A stretch of DNA of 9,279 nucleotides. Origin: Actinobacteria bacterium ATB1 (GTDB taxonomy: Bacteria > Actinomycetota > Acidimicrobiia > UBA2766). A model generated the notes under the pieces. That model searched no databases. It saw only the letters and a list, made by a program, of their open reading frames with translations, and was not told where the DNA came from. This document shows, in pieces, positions 1-6,772 of the stretch. The stretch lies in assembly GCA_021404985.1 (NCBI GenBank), contig QWHP01000082.1, forward strand, positions 17,680 through 26,958. Reading direction: 5' to 3'. The stretch's first letter is position 1. Every line of letters begins with the position of its first letter. The position numbers and the translations under genes were made by a program.

Positions 1-386
1 TAGTCCATGATGAAGTCGTGGTGCCAGTAGTAGGACCACATCTTCGTGGCGCACACCGAGATGTGGGTGTAGCCGAGGGCGTCCATGTCCTCGAGGCACT
101 CCTTGGTGGACGCGTGGCCGGTCAGCATGCCGGGACCGCCCTGTTCCTTCGGCTTCTGGCCGCCCTCGGCGCCGGCGCTGCCATACCCCTCGGCGCCCGT
201 CTCGGGGGCCGGCCTGGGCTTGAACATGGCCTTGAAGGTCGTCTGGAGCATGATCTGGAACTCGCGGAACACGAACGGGTTGCCGGCGAGGTCCCGTCGG
301 ATCTCGAGGATGTGGTTCATCACGTCGATCGACGGCCACGCGGCCAGATCCGTGCCTGCCGCGTCGATGCCTGTCTCATCCGCCAC
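1..386 (-). CDS. Probable amidohydrolase-2 family protein, N-terminal part (3' end outside window)
   Basis: 128 complete codons are visible before the window edge and the frame stays open. The start is a GTG at 384-386, preceded at a 7-nt spacing by GGAGG (394-398) that lies inside the end of the upstream gene; only 2 nt separate that gene's stop from this start, so the two are probably translationally coupled. Near residues 20-25 the protein reads IDVMNH, which resembles the N-terminal IDxHxH metal motif of amidohydrolases but with Met in place of the first His. Residues about 57-88 form a Pro/Gly/Ala/Glu-rich, probably disordered stretch. After it comes ECLEDMDALGYTHISV (96-111), a good match in style to the 'LxxMDxxGV' strand-helix of TIM-barrel amidohydrolase-2 proteins (PF04909; ACMSD and gamma-resorcylate decarboxylase relatives), then WHHDFIMD at 121-128. 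In the family such enzymes catalyse hydrolysis, hydration or non-oxidative decarboxylation. The family call is inference from a fragment; the reaction cannot be named. Confidence 0.55.
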   Translation of the reverse strand, partial: MADETGIDAAGTDLAAWPSIDVMNHILEIRRDLAGNPFVFREFQIMLQTTFKAMFKPRPAPETGAEGYGSAGAEGGQKPKEQGGPGMLTGHASTKECLEDMDALGYTHISVCATKMWSYYWHHDFIMD

Positions 387-388
387 TG

Positions 389-2383
389 TCACACCTCCAG
401 TCCCACACGGGCGCCATGTTGCGTCGCCTCGGCGAGCAGGCGCGGCACCCAGGCCGAACCCGCAAGGAAGAGCCTGCCGCCGAACCCACCGTCACGCAGG
501 GAGTCGTGCAGCGTGGTGTCGGGTACGGACCCGTACACGAGCACGACCGTGTCGAAGTCCCCGGCGACTGTCGTCTCACCCGTGTAGGCCGACGTGAGCT
601 CGAGCTTGCCGTCCTGGACGCGGGCGAGGCGAAGCCCCGTGTGCACGACGACGCCGTTCTGTTCGAGGCGCCGGTGGATGGGACCGAGCGAGTACCGCTC
701 GATCCGGTTCCCGATGCCCGTCCATTTGTGGAAGATCTCCACACGTCTGCCTGTCTCGGCGATGAAGTCGGCGATGCCGGGTGTCTCGTAGTGGTCCTCC
801 TGTGACACCACCGCCACTCGCTCCCCGATCTCGCCCGCCCTGCCTGCCAGGACGTCCCAGCCCTGCACGACGCTGCCCAAGTCGACGCCGGGAGTGTCGG
901 GCACGCGCGGGACGGATCCGGTGGCGCAGACGATCGCGTCGGGTTCGAGGGCGAGCACGGCGCCGGCGTCGACGTCGGAGCCGAGGCGGACGTCGACGCC
1001 GAGGAGACGCATCTGGTTCTCCTCGTAGTAGACGAAGTCCTCGAAGGAGTCGCGTCCGGGTATGCGCGATGCGAGCCGGACCTGACCGCCGAGCTCCTCC
1101 TGTCTCTCGAGCACGACGACGTCGTGTCCGCGCCGGGCAGCATTGCGTGCCGCCTCGAGACCGGCGGCCCCACCACCTACGACGACCACGCGCTTGGCCT
1201 CCTTCGCAGGCCTGCTGAGGGTCGCATGGAGCACCTCGTTGCCGACCGCAGGGTTCACCGAGCAGACAGCGCGTTTGAACATGTCGGGTGCGTCGTTCTG
1301 GACTGCATCCCCTATGCACCGGTTGCAGCCGATGCAGCGACGGATCTCGCCGAGCCGGCCCTCGCGTGCCTTGACGGGGAACTCGGGATCGGCGATGCCC
1401 GCCCGCGTCATGCCGACGAGATCGCAGAAGCCCTTGGAGAGCAGTTCCTCGGCAACCACGGGGTCGTTGACCCGTCCTGAGAAGAGGACGGGGACGGGAG
1501 AGACGTCGGCTCTCAGGGCGCGTGCAGACTCGCGGTTCTCAGCGTGCCCGAAGAACGACGGCGGCACGTAGGGCTGGCGACCCCAGGAATGGCCCACGTC
1601 CACGTCGAGGAAGTCCAGATGGCCGGTTTCGGCGATCGACGTAGCCATCTCACGCATGTCCCAGAGGGTGTATCCGCCCTCCCTCGCCTCCTCGGCACCG
1701 ATGCGGATGCCGAGCGCCACGGACGAGCCGACCCGATCCCTGACCCGCGCCAGGATCTCGCGGACGAGTCGCGTCCTGCCCTCTGCGTCGCCGCCCCACC
1801 GATCCGTTCGCTTGTTGAGTGCAGGTGACAGGAAGGTCTGGGGGACAGATTCGTGCGTGCAGTGGATCTCGATGCCGTCGACTCCCGCCGCCTGGCATTG
1901 CCCGGCAGCCATGGCGTACGTGTTGACGATGAACTCGATCTCGTCCTCTGTGAGCGTGTGGGGTACCCAGTCGTATGCCTCGACGATGGGGACCGAGGAC
2001 GCGGCCATCGTGAAATTGAGCTGAGTGAGCTGGAACACGACCACGGCACCGGCTTCGTGGACCGCCTCCGTGAACTTCGAAACCTCCTCGGTGAAGTTGG
2101 GCAGCATGTAGATCGGAAAGCGCGTTGCCCCGGCACCGGGGAAGAACTCGTCCGCCGCCTCGCTCGGGATCGGAGAGTTGAGCAGCCAGGTCTCGCTGCC
2201 GATCCAGCCCGTCCCCCCCTTTGCCTTCGCCAGGTGATGCGCCGTGAACACGTCGTCGGGGACCCCTGCCTGGCGCCCGGCTCCGATCGTGTTCGTCGTC
2301 TCGCAGATGCGGTTCGGCACCTTCATCGGGCCGACCTGGAGGGGAGAGAAGAGGAGTTCGAACTGGCCTGTCTCGTCCGTCAT
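389..2383 (-). CDS. TMADH/2,4-dienoyl-CoA reductase-type FMN, 4Fe-4S and FAD oxidoreductase
   Basis: 664 aa. An N-terminal old-yellow-enzyme TIM barrel (about 8-345) starts with LFSPLQVGPMKVPNR and includes GVDGIEIH (167-174) and FLSPALNKRTDRWGG (184-198). A 4Fe-4S motif follows, C350-x2-C353-x2-C356-x17-C374, with the first three spacings as in trimethylamine dehydrogenase (TMADH). An FAD Rossmann motif GGGAAG lies at 403-408, with ATGS at 487-490. The second nucleotide domain (about 522-550) has VVSQEDHYETPG instead of GxGxxG, as in TMADH where that site binds ADP rather than NAD(P), so electron-transfer flavoprotein is a plausible partner (inference). Compared from memory with TMADH, the covalent-FMN Cys30 is Thr32, the triad Tyr169/His172/Asp267 is H174/H177/H265, and bowl residue Trp355 is Ala360; amine dehydrogenation is therefore unlikely. 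The ATG at 2383 is preferred over an in-frame ATG 50 codons upstream because GGAGGG (2393-2398) precedes it and it overlaps the previous stop as ATGA. An unsaturated or aromatic acyl-CoA reductase role is possible. Confidence 0.85.
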   Translation of the reverse strand: MTDETGQFELLFSPLQVGPMKVPNRICETTNTIGAGRQAGVPDDVFTAHHLAKAKGGTGWIGSETWLLNSPIPSEAADEFFPGAGATRFPIYMLPNFTEEVSKFTEAVHEAGAVVVFQLTQLNFTMAASSVPIVEAYDWVPHTLTEDEIEFIVNTYAMAAGQCQAAGVDGIEIHCTHESVPQTFLSPALNKRTDRWGGDAEGRTRLVREILARVRDRVGSSVALGIRIGAEEAREGGYTLWDMREMATSIAETGHLDFLDVDVGHSWGRQPYVPPSFFGHAENRESARALRADVSPVPVLFSGRVNDPVVAEELLSKGFCDLVGMTRAGIADPEFPVKAREGRLGEIRRCIGCNRCIGDAVQNDAPDMFKRAVCSVNPAVGNEVLHATLSRPAKEAKRVVVVGGGAAGLEAARNAARRGHDVVVLERQEELGGQVRLASRIPGRDSFEDFVYYEENQMRLLGVDVRLGSDVDAGAVLALEPDAIVCATGSVPRVPDTPGVDLGSVVQGWDVLAGRAGEIGERVAVVSQEDHYETPGIADFIAETGRRVEIFHKWTGIGNRIERYSLGPIHRRLEQNGVVVHTGLRLARVQDGKLELTSAYTGETTVAGDFDTVVLVYGSVPDTTLHDSLRDGGFGGRLFLAGSAWVPRLLAEATQHGARVGLEV
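394..398 (-). promoter_or_regulatory. Ribosome binding site that decides the GTG start at 386
   Basis: GGAGG on the minus strand, 7 nt before a GTG codon. There is no ATG with comparable spacing, and the downstream frame stays open to the window edge, so this site is the main support for the GTG start. It lies inside the last codons of the preceding flavoprotein gene, as expected for coupled translation. Confidence 0.6.
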
Positions 2384-3525
2384 CGCGCTTTTCCCTCCTC
2401 TTGTCGCTCGACCGAGTATCCGTCCAAACCGGGCACGAGGGCAGCGACACGGTCGCGGTGGAAATCGGCGTCGCCGAACGACACCGCGCCTGCCCGGGCG
2501 CGCCTCAAGTAGAGATGGATGTCGAGCTCCCACGTGAACCCGATACCACCATGCACAGAGAGCGCCGTCTCACACGCCGAGACCGCGGTCTCGCCCGCCC
2601 AGGCCTTGGCCGCGGACACGTACGCAGGCGCCTCCGGGCGGGACTCCTCGACGGCGAGGGCGGCCGCGTAGAGGAGGCTGCGCCCTATCTCGCACGCCAC
2701 GTAGGCGTCCGCCAGCGGGTGGGCCACGGCCTGGAACGACCCGATCGGCCGGTCGAACTGCACACGCTCCTTGGCGTAGGCGACCGCCGTGTCGAGTGCG
2801 GCGCTCGCCCCGCCGAGCAGGTCGGCGGCGGTGAGCAGAGCCAGGAAGTCGAAGGTCTCGCGGACGAGGTCTCCCCCGCCGCAGAGGGCCCCGGACGGGA
2901 GCACCGCTCCGTCCATCACGACCTCACCGATCGACTGCGCGTCGAGACGCCGCATCGGCGTGACCGTGAGCGTACCGGCCGGCACGGCGAAGAGAAGTGG
3001 CCCTTCGGGTGCCGCGGCAGGAACGAGGACGGTGCCGGCACCCTCGACGTCGGGCACGCAGATCTTCGTGCCGGTGAGGTGCCAGCCATCGCCTGCCTGC
3101 TTCGCCACAGTCTGCACGGGGTCCAGGCCAGGGTTCCCGCCCGGCTCGTCGAACGCCACGGTTGCACGGCTGTCGCCGGCAAAGAGGGCGGGAAGGAGCT
3201 CGACGCGGAGCTCGCTGTTGCCGCACCGGTCGAGGGCTCGTCCCGCTGCGATCGCGGAGACGAGCGGCCCGGGCAGGAGGCCACGTCCGGCCTCCTCGGC
3301 CAGGACGATCGCGGTCACGACGTCCCCGCCCGACCCACCTCGATCCTCGGACGCACAGATCCCGATCCAACCGAGCGCGGCCATCTCTTGCCAGATGTCG
3401 CCGTCCAGGGCCGCGGGGGGAGTGTCGAGCGCCTGGCGCATCCTGTCCGGCGACCAGCGCTCGGCGATGAAGTCGCGGGCGGAGTCTCGGAGGGCGATGT
3501 GTTCGTCGGAGAGCTCGAAGTCCAT
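2380..3525 (-). CDS. Acyl-CoA dehydrogenase, subunit-like type without the canonical Glu base
   Basis: 381 aa, normal length for the family. It begins MDFELSDEHIALRDSARDFI, the usual N-terminal helix. The middle beta domain is less conserved (about 120-215). The C-terminal helical domain carries ERVQFDRPIGSFQAVAH (253-269), matching the FAD-contacting R-x-QF-x-x-PI-x-x-FQ segment, and HGGIGFTWE (325-333). Where medium-chain type dehydrogenases have the catalytic Glu in 'YEGT', this protein has FGDADFHRDR (350-359), a pattern seen in the partner subunits of actinobacterial heteromeric steroid acyl-CoA dehydrogenases (family knowledge). It introduces, or helps introduce, a C2-C3 double bond into an acyl-CoA. 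The next acyl-CoA dehydrogenase lies 59 nt upstream and may be its other subunit. The ribosome binding site is weak (GGCGAAG, 5 nt before the ATG). The stop overlaps the next start as ATGA at 2380-2383. Family call is firm; substrate is unknown. Confidence 0.88.
   Translation of the reverse strand: MDFELSDEHIALRDSARDFIAERWSPDRMRQALDTPPAALDGDIWQEMAALGWIGICASEDRGGSGGDVVTAIVLAEEAGRGLLPGPLVSAIAAGRALDRCGNSELRVELLPALFAGDSRATVAFDEPGGNPGLDPVQTVAKQAGDGWHLTGTKICVPDVEGAGTVLVPAAAPEGPLLFAVPAGTLTVTPMRRLDAQSIGEVVMDGAVLPSGALCGGGDLVRETFDFLALLTAADLLGGASAALDTAVAYAKERVQFDRPIGSFQAVAHPLADAYVACEIGRSLLYAAALAVEESRPEAPAYVSAAKAWAGETAVSACETALSVHGGIGFTWELDIHLYLRRARAGAVSFGDADFHRDRVAALVPGLDGYSVERQEEGKAR
2393..2398 (-). promoter_or_regulatory. 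Ribosome binding site that decides the start of the TMADH-like gene
   Basis: GGAGGG on the minus strand, 9 nt before the ATG at 2381-2383. It supports this start over the longer in-frame reading from 2533, whose extra 50 residues are Arg/Pro-rich and would overlap the upstream dehydrogenase gene by about 150 nt. Confidence 0.65.
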
Positions 3526-3584
3526 CGTGCTTCGCCGGGGGCTCGCAGCGGGTCCCGCTTCGGGCGGGTGCCGATCACGAACTG
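3526..3584 (-). other. 59-nt gap between the two acyl-CoA dehydrogenase genes
   Basis: This is the longest non-coding stretch in the window. It contains one short inverted repeat, cccgc/gcggg (3554-3558 and 3564-3568) around a 5-nt loop, with no following T run, so it does not look like an intrinsic terminator. No convincing promoter boxes are visible. The two flanking genes are on the same strand and probably share one transcript. Confidence 0.4.
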
Positions 3585-4820
3585 CTACTCCCCCGGACCC
3601 CCTCCCTTCACCAGCTCGTCCGGAACCGACCGCGGCAGGCCGAGAACCCGCTCGGCGATCGTGTTGCGTTGGATCTGCGCCGTCCCGCCCCCGATCGAAT
3701 GGCCGATCGCGTCGAAGTATGCGGCGTGCCAGCGACCCCGGTCGACCGCGTGCGGCGACCTCTTCGCGACCTGCGCCAGGGACCCCTCGACCTTCAGGGC
3801 CGTGCCTGCGATGCGGCTGCGGAGCTCGGCTGCGAAGAGCTTCCCCACCGATGCCGACGCACCGGGCTCGCGCCCGGCAATCTGTGCGGTGAGGGTACGG
3901 AAGCCGAGATGCCGCAGGCCTTCGAGCTCGATCCAGCGTTGCGCGAGCTCGCGGCGCAGCGTCGGGTCGTCGAGGGCGACGCCGTCGCCGCGCTGCAGGG
4001 TCCCCGCCGTGCGCCAGAGGCGTATCAGGTTCGTCTCGAGGGAGAGGACGCCGGAGAGCCCGCTGCGCTCGTGGCCGAGAGTCGAGCGGGCGATGCTCCA
4101 GCCGCCGTGGAGCTCCCCCACGAGGTTCGTGGCCGGGATCCTCACATCTTCGAGGAACACCTCCGAGAAGTGGATGCCGCCGGCGGCGTTGCGCAGCGGC
4201 CGGACCGTGATGCCCGGTGTGTGCATGTCGCAGAGCAGGTAGCTGATCCCCTCACGCTTCGGTGCCGAGGGGTCGGTGCGGACGAGGAGGAAGCACCAGT
4301 CGGCAATCGGGGCCATCGAGGTCCACACCTTCTGGCCGTTCACGAAGAACGTGTCGCCGTCCTGTTCGGCGCGTGTACGGAGCGCTGCCAGGTCGCTGCC
4401 GGCGCCGGGTTCGCTGAAACCCTGACACCAGAGCTCTTCTGCGGTGAGGATCTTCGGAAGGAACCGTCTCTTCTGGTCCTCGGTGCCGTGCTGGACGAGG
4501 GTCGGGCCGAGGATCGTCAGCCCGATCGTGTTGATGAGCGGCGGTGTGTTGCTGCGTGAGAGCTCCTCGGAGCAGATCACCTGCTGCGTGAGCGTGGCCT
4601 CCTGCCCTCCGTACTCCTTCGGCCAGGACAAGCCGACATAGCCGGCTTCGTACAGCGATCTCTGCCACTCGCGGGCCATTCCGATCGCGTCGAGGATGTT
4701 GGCGGAGCCCCCGCCCTGCATTAGCCCGGCAGCACCGGCGAGCTCGGCTTGGTGCTTCTCGAGCCAGGCGCGCAGTCGGATTCTGTATTCCTCGTCTTCG
4801 GGGGAGAAGGAGAGGTCCAT
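3585..4820 (-). CDS. Acyl-CoA dehydrogenase with internal Glu base (FadE-like)
   Basis: 411 aa. Starts MDLSFSPEDEEYRIRLRAWL. The family signature QGFSEPGAGSDLAAL (133-147) and WTS (166-168) mark the flavin and substrate pocket of the beta domain; VNGQKVW precedes it. Near the C-terminus SIGGGTAQIQRNTIAERVLG (375-394) matches the FAD-binding end of the family, but with GGGT instead of YEGT, so the usual C-terminal Glu base is missing. HERSG at 250-254 puts E251 where long-chain/isovaleryl-type enzymes and the FadE29-like subunit of steroid side-chain dehydrogenases carry their base; this assignment rests on family knowledge. It would oxidise an acyl-CoA to the 2-enoyl-CoA and pass electrons to electron-transfer flavoprotein in the cytoplasm. 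The ATG lies 11 nt after the stop of the LLM gene with only a weak GAAG ribosome site. Probable partner: the smaller acyl-CoA dehydrogenase just downstream. Confidence 0.9.
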   Translation of the reverse strand: MDLSFSPEDEEYRIRLRAWLEKHQAELAGAAGLMQGGGSANILDAIGMAREWQRSLYEAGYVGLSWPKEYGGQEATLTQQVICSEELSRSNTPPLINTIGLTILGPTLVQHGTEDQKRRFLPKILTAEELWCQGFSEPGAGSDLAALRTRAEQDGDTFFVNGQKVWTSMAPIADWCFLLVRTDPSAPKREGISYLLCDMHTPGITVRPLRNAAGGIHFSEVFLEDVRIPATNLVGELHGGWSIARSTLGHERSGLSGVLSLETNLIRLWRTAGTLQRGDGVALDDPTLRRELAQRWIELEGLRHLGFRTLTAQIAGREPGASASVGKLFAAELRSRIAGTALKVEGSLAQVAKRSPHAVDRGRWHAAYFDAIGHSIGGGTAQIQRNTIAERVLGLPRSVPDELVKGGGPGE

Positions 4821-4831
4821 GTGCCGGCTTC

Positions 4832-5824
4832 TCAGTTGAACTCGGGCATGATCTTCTCGGCGATCAGTTGACGCTGCGGCGAGGGGAGGAATACCGCCTC
4901 GACGCCGAGCGCCTCGTACCGCTTGAGCTCCTCGACGACCATCTCGGCCGTCCCGCAGAAGAGGCTGTCGACGAACCGGCGGTACATCGGGTGGTCCTTG
5001 GGCGGGTTGTAGACGTGCTGCCCGTCGTCGTCGACCAGATACCCGTACCCGAGGATGTGCTCCTCGTAGAAGACGTCAAGCATGACCTGGCGGAGTGATT
5101 CCGCCTCGGCGATCTGGTTCCCGATGAAGACGTCCTTGAAGGCCGCAACGCGCAGGCGCTCGTCCGGCCAGCCCGCCTCGCGTCCTGCGCGACGGTACTC
5201 CTCGACAATCGCCTCGGTGGCCTCGTAGGGAGAGTTCGCCAGCCAGTAGGGCACGCCGGCCTCCCCGGCACGACGCGCCGCCCGTTCGGAGGTCCCGCCG
5301 CAGAACCAGATCTCGATCGGCCTCTGCACAGGAGTCGGACTGAGCGAGGCACCGTCGTAGTTGTAGTGCTTCCCCTCGAAGTCGAAGGTGTCCTCGGCTG
5401 TTGCACGCCTCAGGACCTCGATCGCCTCGACGAGCCGGGTGCCACGCGTCTTCTTCGCCGTGCCGAGTCCGTCGAACTCCATGGGCCTGTAGCCCATGCC
5501 GAGCCCGAGCTTGACGCGGCCACCGGAGATCACGTCGAGAGTCGCCGCGGCCTCGGCGGCATCCAGGGGGTCGTACAGGGGCAGCAGCATCGCCCCCGTG
5601 ACGAGACGGATCTTCGACGTCGCTGCCGCCGCGGCGGCAAGCGCCTCGAGCGGGAACGGGATGAATCCGTCGTACATGAAGTGGTGCTCGGGCGCCCCGT
5701 AGGCGGCGAATCCGAGCTTCTCCGCCGTGACCGCCTCGTCCACGAAGGTGTCGTAGCCGTCGGCGAGCGAGCTGGGCATCGCCCGCATCCTCGCCAACCC
5801 CGTTCCTCCGGTCCAGAACTCCAC
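4832..5824 (-). CDS. LLM-class flavin-dependent oxidoreductase (canonical)
   Basis: 330 aa, typical for bacterial-luciferase-like TIM-barrel oxidoreductases, which use FMNH2 or coenzyme F420. Visible family marks are AYGAPEHH (41-48), the region DVISGGRVKLGLGMGYRPME (97-116) and PIEIWFCGG (169-177). The Ala-rich segment 61-68 is part of a barrel helix. The start codon is GTG at 5822-5824, supported by GAGGAG at 5831-5836 with a 6-nt spacer; no better ATG exists nearby. It lies 15 nt after the stop of a second, divergent LLM gene, so the pair may form a heteromer or act on successive intermediates (inference). Members catalyse monooxygenation, including Baeyer-Villiger type, or F420-dependent reduction/oxidation. 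Sequence alone does not separate FMN from F420 use here. Confidence 0.85.
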   Translation of the reverse strand: MEFWTGGTGLARMRAMPSSLADGYDTFVDEAVTAEKLGFAAYGAPEHHFMYDGFIPFPLEALAAAAAATSKIRLVTGAMLLPLYDPLDAAEAAATLDVISGGRVKLGLGMGYRPMEFDGLGTAKKTRGTRLVEAIEVLRRATAEDTFDFEGKHYNYDGASLSPTPVQRPIEIWFCGGTSERAARRAGEAGVPYWLANSPYEATEAIVEEYRRAGREAGWPDERLRVAAFKDVFIGNQIAEAESLRQVMLDVFYEEHILGYGYLVDDDGQHVYNPPKDHPMYRRFVDSLFCGTAEMVVEELKRYEALGVEAVFLPSPQRQLIAEKIMPEFN

Positions 5825-5830
5825 GTCTCT

Positions 5831-5836
5831 CTCCTC
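5831..5836 (-). promoter_or_regulatory. Ribosome binding site for the GTG-started LLM gene
   Basis: GAGGAG on the minus strand, 6 nt before the GTG at 5822-5824. It lies between the stop of the upstream LLM gene and this start, and is the reason a GTG start is accepted. Confidence 0.6.
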
Positions 5837-5839
5837 AGC

Positions 5840-6772
5840 TCATCCCTGTAGTAGGGGGTAGACGTCCACGGCGAAGCGGAAGAGGTCGCCGTCGCCGGGT
5901 CCTCTCCGCTGCCACACCAGGTGGCCGAGACCTGTCTCGGCGTGGAGGTCGCGTACCGTCGCGACGATTCCCGTCGCGTCCCCGCCCAGAGCGGAGTCGT
6001 CGCCGGGGTCGGCCTCGGCGACGATCGCACGCTCGAGCACGACCTCGACCTCGACACGAGACCTGCCGGCGGAGTCTGCCACCTTGCGGTAGCGCACTAG
6101 GCGGTCGACAGCCTCGTCCGTCGGAACGTCTGCTGCAATGAACGGCGAAACCCCCGAGGTGGCAGCCCATTCGAGGGTCTCGTCATCGTCGATCTCGGCG
6201 TAGACGGGAGGACGTGGATTGTGCGGCTTCGGGGTGATCGTCAGGTAGTCGGGCATCGCCGGACCCCATTCCCACTGCGGGGCGTAGCCGCCGGCGCTCC
6301 CCCGCGCCTCGGGGGTGGATGTCCCCGAGGGTGCGTCGTCTCCCGTGTGAGCCGGGAAGCGGACGTGGTTCCCCCGGTACCGGAACTCGTCCTCCACCCA
6401 CGCCGAGCGGACGAAATCGGCGGTTTCGTGCACTTGTCCAGGTGGACGGCCCTGCCGTCCGGCAGACGCCAACACGAGCCCTGCGCGGCCTCTGGAGAAC
6501 TGGTCGAGGACTGCGATCTCTTCGGCGAGACGTACGGGATTGGCGCGCACGACCTCCCTGATCGACCGCAACTGGACAGTTGCGTCCTTGCGCGACAGTG
6601 CGGTCAGGAGAAGCGTCGGGTGTGGACAGGACGCCGGTCCCATCCGGCTCTCGCGGACCCAGGCGCTGTCGTACCCGAGCCGGGCGGCAGTCGCGGCCTC
6701 GCCGAGAGCGAGACCGAAACTCGACACTCCACTCGCTGCGGCGTCGAAGTCCCAGGACAGTCCGACTCTCAT
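5840..6772 (-). CDS. Divergent LLM-class flavin-dependent oxidoreductase
   Basis: 310 aa. The beginning MRVGLSWDFD and the segment EAATAARLGYDSAWVRES (25-42) fit the first barrel strands of the LLM family, and ANPVRLAEEIAVLDQFSRGR (77-96) matches the family's 'P..lAe..a.LD.lSgGR' segment. Two hallmark motifs are altered: EHH is ESR (41-43) and SGGR is SRGR (93-96), followed by AGLVLASAGRQ rather than a Gly-rich LGxGxG. There is an apparent insertion rich in Gly, Ser and Pro around 143-165. A reading from an ATG 40 codons upstream is possible, but the ATG at 6770-6772 has GAGGAG 5 nt before it (6778-6783), overlaps the upstream stop as ATGA, and begins with a family-like strand. The adjacent canonical LLM protein may be its partner. 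Cofactor and substrate are unknown; it could be a non-catalytic subunit. Confidence 0.75.
   Translation of the reverse strand: MRVGLSWDFDAAASGVSSFGLALGEAATAARLGYDSAWVRESRMGPASCPHPTLLLTALSRKDATVQLRSIREVVRANPVRLAEEIAVLDQFSRGRAGLVLASAGRQGRPPGQVHETADFVRSAWVEDEFRYRGNHVRFPAHTGDDAPSGTSTPEARGSAGGYAPQWEWGPAMPDYLTITPKPHNPRPPVYAEIDDDETLEWAATSGVSPFIAADVPTDEAVDRLVRYRKVADSAGRSRVEVEVVLERAIVAEADPGDDSALGGDATGIVATVRDLHAETGLGHLVWQRRGPGDGDLFRFAVDVYPLLQG

Noticed and set aside
18..587. A plus-strand open frame of 189 codons at the left edge.
   Set aside because: It is antisense to the amidohydrolase-like gene and the end of the TMADH-like gene, with no domain-like sequence and no ribosome site of note.
389..2383. 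Calling this gene trimethylamine dehydrogenase itself.
   Set aside because: The covalent-FMN cysteine, a substrate-bowl tryptophan and the catalytic Tyr and Asp are all replaced, and the neighbours are acyl-CoA enzymes.
2384..2533. A 50-residue N-terminal extension of the TMADH-like protein.
   Set aside because: It is Arg/Pro-rich, overlaps the upstream dehydrogenase gene, and the inner ATG has a good ribosome site and an ATGA overlap.
3554..3568. A small inverted repeat between the acyl-CoA dehydrogenase genes, considered as a terminator.
   Set aside because: The stem is only 5 bp and there is no T run after it in the direction of transcription.
2401..4242. A 613-codon open frame on the plus strand.
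   Set aside because: It lies antisense to two clear acyl-CoA dehydrogenase genes, is rich in Arg, Gly and Glu with no recognisable domain, and is the usual shadow frame of high-GC coding DNA.
5624..5639. A perfect 16-bp palindrome, tgccgccgcggcggca, considered as an operator or a structural element.
   Set aside because: It lies inside the LLM gene and encodes a run of alanines (GCC/GCG codons), so codon bias explains it.
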